DNA of 64,000 bases from Paracoccus shandongensis (lineage in GTDB: Bacteria > Pseudomonadota > Alphaproteobacteria > Rhodobacterales > Rhodobacteraceae), in assembly GCF_017315735.1 (NCBI RefSeq), contig NZ_JAFLRK010000006.1, positions 62,001 to 126,000 on the forward strand, written 5' to 3'. Position 1 is the stretch's first letter. Each line of letters begins with the position of its first letter. A program made the translations under genes and the position numbers. The notes under the pieces are model-generated. The model was not told the DNA's origin, did no database searches, and saw only the letters and a program-made list of their open reading frames with translations. This document shows positions 9,566 to 19,526 of this stretch, piece by piece.

Positions 9566-9574
9566 GGGACAAGA

Positions 9575-10309
9575 ATGGCCGCTGAAACCGCACCGCTGCT
9601 GTTATCGGGCGGGGTCGATCAGCGGCCTCGTCACGTCGCGATCATCATGGACGGCAATGGCCGCTGGGCGACCGAGCGCGGCTGGCCCCGCCTTGTCGGC
9701 CACCGCCGGGGGGCCGAGCGCGTCAAGCAGATCGTCCGCGCCTGTCCCGACCTGGGCGTGAACTGGCTGACCGTTTACGCCTTTTCCACGGAAAACTGGA
9801 AGCGGTCGACCGAGGAAGTCCTTGGCCTGATGAAGATCTTCCGCCGCTATATCCAGTACGAGGCCGAGGGCATGGCCGCCGAGGGCGTGCGCCTGCGCTT
9901 CATCGGCGGGCGCGAGCGGCTGGACGACAAGTTGCGCGCGCTGATGTCCTCGATCGAGGCGCGGACGGCGGGCAACACCCGGCTGAACCTGACGGTCGCC
10001 ATCAACTATGGTGGCCGGGATGAACTGACCCGCGCCTCCACGCGCCTTGCCCAGAAGATCGCGCGGGGCGAGATCGAGACGCCGACCGAAGCCGACCTGT
10101 CCGCCTGCCTGGACACGGCGGGCCATCCCGACCCGGACCTGGTGATCCGCACTTCGGGCGAGACGCGGACCTCGAACTTCCTGCCCTGGCAGGCGGCTTA
10201 CGCGGAATACGAATTCACGAAGACGCTTTGGCCGGATTTCACCCCTGACCACCTTGCGCAGATCCTGGACCGCTTCGGGATGCGCGACCGCCGCTTCGGG
10301 GGCGTATGA
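9575..10309 (+). CDS. uppS: Undecaprenyl diphosphate synthase (cis-prenyltransferase)
   Basis: This 244-residue enzyme adds isopentenyl units in cis to farnesyl diphosphate to make the C55 lipid carrier for peptidoglycan and polysaccharides. The family motifs are MDGNGRWA (catalytic Asp26), TVYAFSTENWKR near 65-76 and the C-terminal block DLVIRTSGETRTSNFLPWQ. It starts 9 bases after frr and overlaps cdsA by four bases (ATGA). Confidence 0.95.
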   Translation: MAAETAPLLLSGGVDQRPRHVAIIMDGNGRWATERGWPRLVGHRRGAERVKQIVRACPDLGVNWLTVYAFSTENWKRSTEEVLGLMKIFRRYIQYEAEGMAAEGVRLRFIGGRERLDDKLRALMSSIEARTAGNTRLNLTVAINYGGRDELTRASTRLAQKIARGEIETPTEADLSACLDTAGHPDPDLVIRTSGETRTSNFLPWQAAYAEYEFTKTLWPDFTPDHLAQILDRFGMRDRRFGGV

Positions 10310-11151
10310 GCGCGGGGCGCGTCCAGGCGCTGAAGCCCCCGCCGGGGAAATGGGCCGACCTGTCGCGCCGTGTCGCCTCGACGCTGGTGCTGCTGGGCAT
10401 CGGCATCATGCTGGCGGTGGCGACGGGGGTCTGGCTGCGGCTGGCGTTGGCTGCGATCTCGGCCATCACCTTCTGGGAACTGGCGGCGATGACGGGCTGG
10501 AAGAACCCCCGCCTGCATCCCGGCATCTTCGGCGCCTGGCGGCCCTTTGCGCTGGCGGTCATCGCCTTCATGTCGCAGGTCGTGGCGACGATGTTCGGCC
10601 ATCCGGCTGCCGTTCTGGCGCTGTTGTTCCCGCTGGTCGCGGGCATCCCCGGCGCCGCGACGCGCGACCGCTGGACCTATGCGATCTTCGGGTTGGCGAT
10701 CATGCTGGTGGCCTATGGCCTGGTCGGCTTCCGCGAGGCCTACGGGTTGAACTTCGTGCTGTGGCTGATGGGGATCGTGATCGTGTCTGACACGGCGGGC
10801 TATTTCTTCGGCCGCATGATCGGCGGGCCGAAGTTCTGGCCCTCGCTCAGCCCCAAGAAGACCTGGTCGGGGACCGTGGCCGGGTGGATCGGCGCGCTGC
10901 TGCTGGGAACCGTGCTGTGGCGGCTTGGGCGCGGCGATGCGATGCTGGTCTGGTGTTCGCCGATCGTCTGCCTGGCGGGCCAGATGGGCGACATCGCCGA
11001 AAGCTGGCTCAAGCGCCGGGCCGGGGTCAAGGACAGTTCCAACCTGATCCCCGGGCATGGGGGCTTCATGGACCGCTTCGATGCCGTGACGGGCGCGGTG
11101 CTGGCCACCATGTTGATCGGGCTGTTGACGGCCTTGCCCGCGGTGAATTGA
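10306..11151 (+). CDS. cdsA: Phosphatidate cytidylyltransferase CdsA
   Basis: This 281-residue inner-membrane enzyme converts phosphatidic acid and CTP to CDP-diacylglycerol. It has about seven to eight hydrophobic segments, the motif SPKKTWSGTVAGW near 183-195 and the signature DSSNLIPGHGGFMDRFDA near 242-260 that binds metal and CTP phosphate. Translation is coupled to uppS by an ATGA overlap and dxr follows 3 bases after its stop. Confidence 0.94.
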   Translation: MSAGRVQALKPPPGKWADLSRRVASTLVLLGIGIMLAVATGVWLRLALAAISAITFWELAAMTGWKNPRLHPGIFGAWRPFALAVIAFMSQVVATMFGHPAAVLALLFPLVAGIPGAATRDRWTYAIFGLAIMLVAYGLVGFREAYGLNFVLWLMGIVIVSDTAGYFFGRMIGGPKFWPSLSPKKTWSGTVAGWIGALLLGTVLWRLGRGDAMLVWCSPIVCLAGQMGDIAESWLKRRAGVKDSSNLIPGHGGFMDRFDAVTGAVLATMLIGLLTALPAVN

Positions 11152-11154
11152 CGA

Positions 11155-12312
11155 ATGCGACGGATTTCGATTTTCGGGGCCACCGGCTCGGTCGGGGCGA
11201 ATGGCGTTGACCTGATCCGCCGGGCAGGCGGGCCTGCGGCTTACCAGACGGTCGCGCTGACCGGCGGGCGCAACATCGCGCGGCTGGCGCAGATGGCGCG
11301 CGATCTGCGGGCCGAGGTCGCCGTGACCGCGCATCCCGAATTGCTGGACGACCTGCGCGCGGCCCTGGCGGGCAGCGGGGTTCAGGCTGCGGCGGGTCCG
11401 CAGGCCCTGGTCGAGGCGGCGCAGCGTCCCGCCGACTGGGTGCTGTCGGCCATTGTCGGCGCGGCGGGGCTGGTGCCGGGGCTGACGGCGCTTGCCCAAG
11501 GGGGCGTGCTGGCGCTGGCCAACAAGGAATCGCTGGTCTGCGCGGGGCCCTTGCTGCGCCGTGCGGCCAAGGCCAGCGGGGCCACCATCCTGCCGGTCGA
11601 TTCGGAACATTCCGCTGTCTTTCAGGCGCTTGGCCAGGACAACCTCGATTCCGTCAAGAACGTGACCATCACCGCATCCGGCGGGGCCTTCCGCGACTGG
11701 CCGCTGGAACGGCTGGCGGCCGCGACGGTGGCCGAGGCCTCGACCCACCCCAACTGGGCCATGGGCCAGCGCATCACCATCGACAGCGCGTCGATGTTCA
11801 ACAAGGCGATGGAAGTCATCGAGGCGAAAGAGTTTTTTGGCCTGCGCCCGGACCAGATCAGGGTTCTGGTCCACCCGGAATCCATCATCCACGCGATGGT
11901 CAGCCATGTGGATGGCGGCACCATCGCCCATCTGGGCGCGCCCGACATGCGCCATGCCATCGGCTATGCGCTGAACTGGCCCCGCCGCGCGCCCCTGCCG
12001 GTGGCGCCGCTGGATCTGGCGGCGCTTGGCAGCCTGACCTTCCGCGCCCCGGACGAGGCCCGCTGGCCCGCCTTGCGCCTGGCGCGAGAGGTGATGGCGG
12101 CGGGCGGCATGGCGGGGGCGGTCTTCAACGCGGCCAAGGAACAGGCGCTGGACGACTTCATCGCCGGGCGGATCGGGTTCACGGCCATGGCTCCTCGCGT
12201 GGAAATGACCTTGGGGGCCCTGTCGGGGCGGGGCGGTTTCGGCGATGATCCGGCGGACCTGGAGACGGTCCTGCACTGGGACCGCGAAGCACGCAAGGAA
12301 GCCGCCGCATGA
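11155..12312 (+). CDS. dxr: 1-deoxy-D-xylulose 5-phosphate reductoisomerase
   Basis: This 385-residue enzyme makes 2-C-methyl-D-erythritol 4-phosphate, the committed step of the non-mevalonate isoprenoid pathway. It has the NADPH motif GATGSVG at 7-13, KESLVCAG near 123, the metal and substrate region PVDSEHSA near 148, and HPNWAMG...ASMFNKAME, all conserved in Dxr. The product feeds the DMAPP/IPP pool used by uppS and miaA nearby. It overlaps rseP by four bases. Confidence 0.95.
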   Translation: MRRISIFGATGSVGANGVDLIRRAGGPAAYQTVALTGGRNIARLAQMARDLRAEVAVTAHPELLDDLRAALAGSGVQAAAGPQALVEAAQRPADWVLSAIVGAAGLVPGLTALAQGGVLALANKESLVCAGPLLRRAAKASGATILPVDSEHSAVFQALGQDNLDSVKNVTITASGGAFRDWPLERLAAATVAEASTHPNWAMGQRITIDSASMFNKAMEVIEAKEFFGLRPDQIRVLVHPESIIHAMVSHVDGGTIAHLGAPDMRHAIGYALNWPRRAPLPVAPLDLAALGSLTFRAPDEARWPALRLAREVMAAGGMAGAVFNAAKEQALDDFIAGRIGFTAMAPRVEMTLGALSGRGGFGDDPADLETVLHWDREARKEAAA

Positions 12313-13640
12313 GTGACCTGATCCCCCAATTCGGCAGCACGCTGTGGACGCTGGCGGCGTTCTTCCTGGCCCTGGCGGTGATCGTGACCGTTCACGAATT
12401 CGGCCATTACTACATCGGCAGGCTGTCGGGCATCCGGGCCGAGGTGTTTTCCGTGGGCTTTGGCCCGCGCCTGATCTCGCGCCGCGACCGGCGGGGCACG
12501 CTGTGGCAGGTGGCGGCGATCCCGCTGGGCGGTTATGTCCGCTTCCTGGGCGACGCCAATGCCGCCAGCGCGGGCACCGGCCGCCCCGTCGATCCGGCCT
12601 TGCGGCGGCAGACGCTGTCCGGCGCGCCGCTGTGGGCGCGCTTTGCCACCCTGCTGGCGGGGCCGGTCTTCAACTTCGTGCTGTCGATCCTGGTCTTTGG
12701 CGGCTTCGCGCTGGTCCAGGGATTGCCCACGGACGAACCGCAGGTCGGAACCATCGCCGAGGCTCCGCCGGGCGTGGTAAACGGCTTGCAGCCTGGCGAC
12801 CGGATCCTGGCCGTGGGCGGCCAGCCGGTGGAAAGCTGGCGCGACATCGGCCGGATCGCGGAAACGCTGCCCGTCGCCGATCACCAGGACTGGCGCGTCC
12901 TGCGCCAGGGGGCCGAGATCGCCGTGCGCGGTCCCGACCCCATGCCGGCCCGCATCAGCGGCGTCGCCCCCCGCAGCGCGGCGGCCGATGCAGGCTTGCG
13001 CGCGGGCGATGTGGTCGTGGCCATCGAGGGCCAGCCCGTCAGCCGCTTCACCCAGATGCGCGAGGCGGTCGAGGCCGCCGAGGGGCAGCCGCTGGCCCTG
13101 CAGGTCTGGCGTCCGGGAACGGGCGTCGCGGATTACACGCTGGCCCCCAAGATGCAGGATCTGCCCGCCGATGGCGGCGGCTATGAGCGCCGCTGGCTGA
13201 TCGGCGTGACGGGTGGCGAAAGCTTCTTTGCCCCCGCCACCCGCCGCGCCGGGCCGCTGGAATCCCTTTGGCTGGGCGTCGGGCAGACCTGGGGGATCGT
13301 CGCCTCGTCGCTGTCGGGGATGTGGGCGATGATCTCGGGCCAGATCGGGACGTGCAACCTGGGCGGCGCGATCAGCATCGCGGAAAGCACGGGCCAGGCG
13401 GCCAGCGCGGGGGGCGGCAATTTCCTGTGGTGGATCGCGGTGCTGTCGGCGGCCATCGGGTTCCTGAACCTGCTGCCGATCCCGGTCCTCGATGGCGGGC
13501 ACCTGATGTTCTACACATGGGAGGCGGTGACCGGCCGCCCGCCTTCGGACAAGGCGCTGAACCTGTTGACGGCGGTCGGCATGGCGGCGGTTCTGTCGCT
13601 GATGATTTTCGGGCTCACCAACGATCTTTTCTGCCCCTGA
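12309..13640 (+). CDS. rseP: Site-2 protease family zinc metalloprotease RseP
   Basis: This 443-residue inner-membrane protease performs regulated intramembrane proteolysis, in E. coli cutting the anti-sigma factor RseA. The zinc motif HEFGH is at 29-33 in the first membrane segment, and LLPIPVLDGGHL (about 385-396) supplies the third ligand. Two PDZ regions lie in the periplasmic part (around GLQPGDRILAVGG and GLRAGDVVVAIEG). There are about four membrane segments. It sits directly before bamA, as in many proteobacteria. Confidence 0.94.
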   Translation: MSDLIPQFGSTLWTLAAFFLALAVIVTVHEFGHYYIGRLSGIRAEVFSVGFGPRLISRRDRRGTLWQVAAIPLGGYVRFLGDANAASAGTGRPVDPALRRQTLSGAPLWARFATLLAGPVFNFVLSILVFGGFALVQGLPTDEPQVGTIAEAPPGVVNGLQPGDRILAVGGQPVESWRDIGRIAETLPVADHQDWRVLRQGAEIAVRGPDPMPARISGVAPRSAAADAGLRAGDVVVAIEGQPVSRFTQMREAVEAAEGQPLALQVWRPGTGVADYTLAPKMQDLPADGGGYERRWLIGVTGGESFFAPATRRAGPLESLWLGVGQTWGIVASSLSGMWAMISGQIGTCNLGGAISIAESTGQAASAGGGNFLWWIAVLSAAIGFLNLLPIPVLDGGHLMFYTWEAVTGRPPSDKALNLLTAVGMAAVLSLMIFGLTNDLFCP

Positions 13641-13745
13641 GCCGCGATGCGCTTTTGACAGGGCGGACGGATTGATGCACAAGCTTGGTGCAAAAGAAGG
13701 TGCTGAAAACAGCGCCGTTTCAGGCTGACGGCAAGAGGGGCAGCA

Positions 13746-16046
13746 ATGACACGGAAACTGGGCAAGGGCGCTGTCGCGCTGATGACCGCCTTGACGATCG
13801 CGGCCCCGGCGGTGCTGATCCCGGGTGCTGCGGCAGCCTATGTCTTCAACGACGTGCGCATCGAGGGCGCGCAGCGGGTCGAACCGGCCACCGTGCTGTC
13901 CTATGCCAATGTCGCGCGCGGGCAGGATGTCTCGGCGGGCGATCTGAACGACGCGCTGCAACGGTTGCAGAATTCCGGCCTGTTCGAGACGGTCGAGATC
14001 GTCCCGCAGGGCGGCGTCCTGGTGATCCGGGTCAGCGAATACCCCACGATCAACCAGATCAGCTTCGAGGGCAACCGCCGCATCAAGGACGAACAACTGG
14101 CCGAGGTGGTGCAAAGCAAGTCGCGCCGGGTCTATCAACCCAGCCAGGCCCTGCAGGACGCCAACAACATCGCCCAGGCCTATGCCGCACAAGGCCGCCT
14201 GGCCGCCCGCGTCGATCCGCGCATCATCCGCCGCAGCGACAACCGCGTGGACCTGGTCTTCGAGGTCCGCGAGGGCAATGTCACGGAAATCGAGCGCATC
14301 GGCTTCACCGGCAACCGCGCCTTCAGCGACCGCCGCCTGCGCAACGTCCTGGACACCAAGCAGGCGGGCATCCTGCGCACCTTCATCCGCCGCGACACCT
14401 TTGCGCCCGAACGGCTGCAACTGGACGAACAACTGCTGACCGACTTCTATCGCTCGCGTGGGTATGCGGACTTCCGGGTGCAGGCGGTGGCCCCGGAACT
14501 GGCGCGCGAACGCGACGCCTTCTACATCACCTTCAACATCCAGGAAGGCCCGCGTTATCGTTTCGCGCAAGTCAACACCGTGTCCGAGATCCCGGGCGTC
14601 GATGCGGCGGCCTTTGCCGCGCAGAACCGCGTCGGGCGGGGCGACATCTACAACCCCGCCGCCATCGACAACACCATCCGCCGGATGGAGACGGTGGCGA
14701 TCCAGCAGGGCCTGAACTTCGTCAACATCGAACCGCGCGTGACGCGCAACCCCCAGAACCAGACGCTGGACCTGACCTTCGCCGTCACCCGGGGCCCGCG
14801 CGTCTTTGTCGAACGCATCGACATCGAGGGGAACACGACCACGCTGGACCAGGTGATCCGCCGCCAGTTCAACACGGTCGAGGGCGATCCCTTCAGCCCC
14901 CGCGAAATCCGCAACGCCGCCGAACGCATCCGCGCGCTTGGCTATTTCAGCGACGCCCAGGTCGAAAGCCGCCCCGGCAGCAGCGACGAACAGGTGATCG
15001 TCGATGTGAACGTGGAAGAACAGCCCACGGGCTCGCTGTCCTTCGGGGCGTCCTATGGCGTGTCCTCGGGCGTGGGGCTGAACGCGTCCCTGCAGGAAAA
15101 CAACTTCCTGGGCCGGGGCCAGACGGTCGGGCTGTCCATTTCCACCGCCGATGGCGACCAGTCGTCCTCGCTGACCTTTATCGAGCCCTATTTCCTGGGC
15201 CGCGACCTGCGGTTCGGGTTCAACACCTATTACAACGTCACGGAAGCCCTGAACTCGGACTACAACACCCGGTCTGTCGGGATCCGTCCGTCGATCGAGT
15301 TTCCCATCTCGCAGAACGGGCGCCTGGAACTGCGCTACCGCATTTCCAAGGAAACCCTGGGCGGGGTCGAGGAGGACAGCTCGGAACTGCTGCAGGCCGA
15401 GGAAGGGCAGCGCGTCACCTCGGCGCTTGGCTACAGCTATCTGTGGGACACGCGCGTCACCGGGCTGGACCCGCTGACCAGCTACAAGCTGCGCTTCTCG
15501 CAGGATTTCGCGGGGCTTGGCGGCGACACGAAAAGCGTGACGACCAGCGGGCTGGCCGGGGTGGAAAGCACCGCCTGGCGCGAGGAAGTGACCCTGCGCG
15601 CCGAATTCGAGGCGGGCGCGATCCATTCCTATGACGACTATTCCACCTGGATCCTGGACCGCTATCGCGGCGGCACCCGCATTCGCGGGTTCGAGCCCAA
15701 CGGCATCGGCCCGCGCGACCTTGCGGCGGAAAACCAGGACGGCTTGGGCGGCAACTATTTCTGGGTGGTCCGCACCGAGGCGCAGTTCCCTGTGGGCCTG
15801 CCCGAGGAATACGGGATTTCCGGCGGTCTGTTCGCCGATGTGGGCTCTATCTGGGGGTTGGACGACACGGTCGGGACCAAGGGCAATATCGTGGACGATT
15901 CGATGAACATCCGCGCCTCGGTCGGGGCATCGCTGTTCTGGACGACGCCCATTGGCCCCTTGCGGTTCAACTTCTCGAAGGCGCTCAAGAAGGAAGACTA
16001 CGACGAGGAGCAGAACTTCGACCTGACCATCTCGACGCGGTTCTGA
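13746..16046 (+). CDS. bamA: Outer membrane protein assembly factor BamA
   Basis: This 766-residue protein of the Omp85 family inserts beta-barrel proteins into the outer membrane. A signal peptide of about 35 residues (cleavage likely after AAAA) is followed by five POTRA domains (about 36-435) and a C-terminal 16-strand barrel. The barrel holds a conserved RGF-like tripeptide in TRIRGFEPNG and ends with Phe (LTISTRF), the usual outer-membrane signature. AAGAGGGG precedes the ATG. A TTGACA at 13655-13660 upstream could belong to an internal promoter but lacks a good -10. Confidence 0.95.
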   Translation: MTRKLGKGAVALMTALTIAAPAVLIPGAAAAYVFNDVRIEGAQRVEPATVLSYANVARGQDVSAGDLNDALQRLQNSGLFETVEIVPQGGVLVIRVSEYPTINQISFEGNRRIKDEQLAEVVQSKSRRVYQPSQALQDANNIAQAYAAQGRLAARVDPRIIRRSDNRVDLVFEVREGNVTEIERIGFTGNRAFSDRRLRNVLDTKQAGILRTFIRRDTFAPERLQLDEQLLTDFYRSRGYADFRVQAVAPELARERDAFYITFNIQEGPRYRFAQVNTVSEIPGVDAAAFAAQNRVGRGDIYNPAAIDNTIRRMETVAIQQGLNFVNIEPRVTRNPQNQTLDLTFAVTRGPRVFVERIDIEGNTTTLDQVIRRQFNTVEGDPFSPREIRNAAERIRALGYFSDAQVESRPGSSDEQVIVDVNVEEQPTGSLSFGASYGVSSGVGLNASLQENNFLGRGQTVGLSISTADGDQSSSLTFIEPYFLGRDLRFGFNTYYNVTEALNSDYNTRSVGIRPSIEFPISQNGRLELRYRISKETLGGVEEDSSELLQAEEGQRVTSALGYSYLWDTRVTGLDPLTSYKLRFSQDFAGLGGDTKSVTTSGLAGVESTAWREEVTLRAEFEAGAIHSYDDYSTWILDRYRGGTRIRGFEPNGIGPRDLAAENQDGLGGNYFWVVRTEAQFPVGLPEEYGISGGLFADVGSIWGLDDTVGTKGNIVDDSMNIRASVGASLFWTTPIGPLRFNFSKALKKEDYDEEQNFDLTISTRF

Positions 16047-16675
16047 TGGGGGCCGTGCGGCGGCTTGCGGCCTGCGCGCTGCTTGTCCTGGCGGGCGGGG
16101 CGCTGGCGCAAGAGGGGCCGGAGGGCGCCCCTGCCGCGCCGGAACTGCCCTCGCGCACCATCCGCACGCCGGCCGACACCAAGCCCCTGGCCGGGGCCCC
16201 GGTCCTGACCGTCGATCAGGAGGTGCTGTTCACCGCATCCGACTGGGGCAAGCGCACGCAGCGCGTGCTGGAGGAGGAAGGCGGCAAGATCGAGGCCGAG
16301 AACGACCGCCTTGCCGCCCAGTTATCGGACGAGGAAGCGGCCCTGACCCGGCAGCGCGCCACGCTGGACCCGGCCGAGTTCCGCCAGCAGGCCGAGGCCT
16401 TCGACACCCGCGCGACCGAGATCAGGCGCCAGCGCGCGCAGGTCGTGCAGGATCTGAACGCCTGGGCCGCGGCCGACCGCGCGGCCTTTTATCGCGCGGC
16501 CCTGCCCCTGATGGGCGAGATGATGCAGGAACGCGGCGCGGTCGCGGTGCTGGACCGGCGCACGGTCTTCGTGTCGCTGGACGCCATCGACCTGACGCAG
16601 GATCTGATCGCGCGGCTGAACGCGGAACTGGGCGACGGCGCGGGAAAGGTGCCCCTGAAGGGCGGCCAGCCCTAG
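16046..16675 (+). CDS. ompH: OmpH/Skp family periplasmic chaperone
   Basis: This 209-residue protein has a clear signal peptide (MGAVRRLAACALLVLAGGALAQ), a short beta part and a long charged helical arm (about residues 70-140, rich in E, R, Q and A), as in the trimeric chaperone Skp that escorts outer-membrane proteins to the Bam complex. The ATG overlaps the bamA TGA by one base. Its TAG lies in a CTAG shared with the stop of the convergent nucleoside hydrolase. Confidence 0.87.
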   Translation: MGAVRRLAACALLVLAGGALAQEGPEGAPAAPELPSRTIRTPADTKPLAGAPVLTVDQEVLFTASDWGKRTQRVLEEEGGKIEAENDRLAAQLSDEEAALTRQRATLDPAEFRQQAEAFDTRATEIRRQRAQVVQDLNAWAAADRAAFYRAALPLMGEMMQERGAVAVLDRRTVFVSLDAIDLTQDLIARLNAELGDGAGKVPLKGGQP

Positions 16676-17610
16676 GGCAGCCGCGCCAGCCGTTCGCTCA
16701 GCAGGGCGAAGAAGCCGTCCCGGTCCACATGGCGGATGAACAGCGCGTTGGCAGGCCGCCCCGTGACGCGCCACCAGTCGGCGACCGTCATGCCGGTGGT
16801 GAAGCGGCCTTCGGTCTCGATCTCGACATTGATCCGACGCCCCTCGAACAGGTCGGGGCGCAGCAGCCAGGCGATGGTGCAGGGGTCGTGCAGGGGCGCG
16901 CCCTGGCTTCCGTATTTCTCCTTGTCGAAGCGTTCAAAGAAATCGGTCCAGCTTGCGACGGCGGGGCCGCAGCGGCCGGGCAGGGCGCGCACCCCCTCGA
17001 TCCAGTCGCGAGAGGTCAGCGCCTGATGCGTGGCGTCCAGCGGCATCACGACCAGCGGCACGCCTGCGGCAAAGATTTCGGCGGCGGCTTCGGGATCGAC
17101 ATAGATGTTGAACTCGGCGGCGGGGGTGACGTTGCCCACCTCGAAATAGGCGCCGCCCATCAGGACGATCTGGGGGACGCGTGCCACGATGTCCGGGGCC
17201 TGGCGGAAGGCCTGGGCGATGTTGGTCAGCGGGCCGACGGGCACCAGCGTCACCGTGCCCGCAGGTTCGCGGCGCAGCGTGTCGATGATGAAGTCGACGC
17301 CGTGCTGCGGCTGCAGGGGAATGGTGGGCTCGGGCAGCTCGATCCCGTCCAGGCCCGTCTGGCCGTGGACATTTTCCGCCGTCACCAGCTTGCGCGCCAG
17401 GGGCCGGTCGCAGCCCGCGAAGACCGGGATGTCGGGCCGCCCCGCCAGTTCCACGATTTTGCGCGCGTTCAGCGCCGTCAGCGGCAGCGGCACGTTGCCC
17501 GCGACGGCCGTCAGGCCTAGCACCTGCAGTTCGGGGCTGGCCAGCGCCAGCAGGATCGCCACCGCGTCGTCCTGGCCGGGATCGGTGTCGATGATGATCT
17601 TGCGGGCCAT
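16672..17610 (-). CDS. Inosine-uridine preferring nucleoside hydrolase family protein
   Basis: This 312-residue enzyme hydrolyses the N-glycosidic bond of ribonucleosides. The calcium-binding signature DTDPGQDDA is at residues 8-16 and the C-terminal part has AEFNIYVDPEAA and LHDPCTIAW with the conserved Asp and His region. AGGAGTG precedes the ATG. It is a single gene, divergent from the ABC-F gene. Substrate preference (purine, pyrimidine or nicotinamide riboside) is not clear from sequence. Confidence 0.92.
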   Translation of the reverse strand: MARKIIIDTDPGQDDAVAILLALASPELQVLGLTAVAGNVPLPLTALNARKIVELAGRPDIPVFAGCDRPLARKLVTAENVHGQTGLDGIELPEPTIPLQPQHGVDFIIDTLRREPAGTVTLVPVGPLTNIAQAFRQAPDIVARVPQIVLMGGAYFEVGNVTPAAEFNIYVDPEAAAEIFAAGVPLVVMPLDATHQALTSRDWIEGVRALPGRCGPAVASWTDFFERFDKEKYGSQGAPLHDPCTIAWLLRPDLFEGRRINVEIETEGRFTTGMTVADWWRVTGRPANALFIRHVDRDGFFALLSERLARLP

Positions 17611-17717
17611 GTTCACTCCTGAATTGCGCCGTTGTTGTGGGATCGAAACGCCGGGGACGCAAGCCCCCCGACGTGCGATCCATTGACCGCCCGCGCGCCC
17701 CGCGATAGGGCGCAGGC

Positions 17718-19526
17718 ATGGCACGCGCACCCCTGTTACAACTGACCGACATCTCGCTGACCTTTGGCGGCGATCCCGTGTTCGACGGATTGTCCCTGAC
17801 CATCCAGCCGGGCGACCGGGTGGCCCTTGTGGGCCGCAACGGATCGGGCAAATCGACGCTGATGAAGGTCATGGCAGGCCTGGTCGAGCCGGACCGGGGC
17901 GAGGTCGTGGTCAGCGCGGGCGTGTCCACCGGCTACATGGAGCAGGATCCCGATCTGTCGGGCTTTGCCACCCTGGGGGATTTCGCCGCATCCGGCCTGC
18001 CGGAAGCCGAATCCTACCGCGTCGCCATGGCCGCCGAGGGGCTGAAGTTCGATCCCGCCCGCCCTGTCGATACCGCATCGGGCGGCGAACGCCGCCGCGC
18101 CGCCTTGGCCCAGCTGCTGGCGCAGGCGCCCGAACTGATGCTGCTGGACGAACCCACCAACCACCTCGACATCGAGGCGATCGGCTGGCTGGAGGATCAC
18201 CTGTCGCAGACCCGCGCGGCCTATGTCATCATCAGCCACGACCGCGCCTTCCTGCGCCGCCTGACCCGCGCCACCCTGTGGATCGACCGGGGCGAGGTGC
18301 GCCGCCAGGAAAAGGGCTTCGAGGGGTTCGAGGACTGGCGCGAGGCTGTCTGGTCGGCCGAGGATGACGCCCGCCACAAGCTGGACCGCAAGATCAAGGC
18401 CGAGGCCCGTTGGGCCGTCGAGGGCATCAGCGCGCGCCGCAAGCGCAACCAGGGCCGCGTCCGCGCGCTTGCCGCGCTGCGCGCCGAACGCAGCGCCCAG
18501 ATCCGGCGGCAGGGCACGGCGGCCATGGCGTTGGACAGCGGGCCGCAGTCGGGCAAGAAGGTGATCGAGGCCAAGGGCATCGCCAAGGCCTTTGGCGACC
18601 GCGTGATCCTGCGGCCCTTCGACCTGCGGGTGAACCGGGGCGACCGGGTGGCCTTTGTCGGACCCAACGGCGCGGGCAAGACCACGCTGATCAAGATGCT
18701 GACTGGGGAAATCGCGCCGGACCAGGGCACGGTCACGCTGGGCACCAACCTGGAACCGGCGGTCTTCGACCAGACGCGGTCGGCGCTGAACCCCGACCAG
18801 ACGCTGTGGGAATCGCTGACGGGCGATCCCGACATGCGCGTCTCGGGCCGGGCGGACCAGGTGATGGTGCGTGGTCAGCCCCGGCATGTGGTGGCCTATC
18901 TCAAGGATTTCCTGTTCGACGACGCGCAGGCCCGCGCGCCGGTGCGCAGCCTGTCGGGCGGCGAAAAGGCGCGGCTGCTGCTGGCGCGGCTGATGGCGCG
19001 CCCGTCGAACCTCTTGGTGCTGGACGAACCGACCAACGACCTGGACGTGGAAACGCTGGATCTGCTTCAGGATCTGCTGGGCGATTATGACGGCACCGTG
19101 CTGCTGGTCAGCCACGACCGCGACTTCATCGACCGCGTGGCCGACACCACCGTGGCGATGGAAGGCGACGGCCGCGCCATCGTCTATGCCGGCGGCTGGT
19201 CCGATTACCGCGCCCAGCGGGGCGAGGATGCGCCCGCCACCCTGGACAGCGCGCCGAAAAAGCCCGAGGCCGCACCCGAAAAGACCAGGGCCGCCAAGCC
19301 AGGCCTGACCTTCACCGAACGCCACCGCCTCGACGCGCTGCCCGCCGTGATCGAGCGGCTGGAGGCCGAGATCGCCAGGCTGACCGAATTCCTGGCGCAG
19401 CCCGACCTGTTCACCGCCGCGCCCGCCAAGTTCCAGAAGGCGACCGAGGCGCTGGCCGAACGCCAGCAGGCCCTGTCGGAGGCCGAGGAGGAATGGCTGA
19501 CGCTGGAGGAAAAGGCCGCACCCTAG
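17718..19526 (+). CDS. uup: ABC-F family ATPase, Uup-like
   Basis: This 602-residue soluble protein has two ATP-binding cassettes: Walker A GRNGSGKST at 39-47 and GPNGAGKTT near 315, with LSGGEKARLLLARLM in the second cassette and SGGERRRAALAQ in the first. There are no membrane segments. The C-terminal 90 residues form a charged coiled coil, which in this family marks Uup, a factor acting on ribosomes and on transposon excision in E. coli. The ribosome site is weak. Its TAG shares a CTAG with the convergent peptidase gene. Confidence 0.9.
   Translation: MARAPLLQLTDISLTFGGDPVFDGLSLTIQPGDRVALVGRNGSGKSTLMKVMAGLVEPDRGEVVVSAGVSTGYMEQDPDLSGFATLGDFAASGLPEAESYRVAMAAEGLKFDPARPVDTASGGERRRAALAQLLAQAPELMLLDEPTNHLDIEAIGWLEDHLSQTRAAYVIISHDRAFLRRLTRATLWIDRGEVRRQEKGFEGFEDWREAVWSAEDDARHKLDRKIKAEARWAVEGISARRKRNQGRVRALAALRAERSAQIRRQGTAAMALDSGPQSGKKVIEAKGIAKAFGDRVILRPFDLRVNRGDRVAFVGPNGAGKTTLIKMLTGEIAPDQGTVTLGTNLEPAVFDQTRSALNPDQTLWESLTGDPDMRVSGRADQVMVRGQPRHVVAYLKDFLFDDAQARAPVRSLSGGEKARLLLARLMARPSNLLVLDEPTNDLDVETLDLLQDLLGDYDGTVLLVSHDRDFIDRVADTTVAMEGDGRAIVYAGGWSDYRAQRGEDAPATLDSAPKKPEAAPEKTRAAKPGLTFTERHRLDALPAVIERLEAEIARLTEFLAQPDLFTAAPAKFQKATEALAERQQALSEAEEEWLTLEEKAAP

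Noticed and set aside
11964..15626. 1220-codon open frame antisense to dxr, rseP and bamA
   Set aside because: A shadow of high-GC coding sequence; it has no ribosome site, is rich in Arg, Gly, Asp and Gln without domain pattern, and the other strand carries clear conserved genes.
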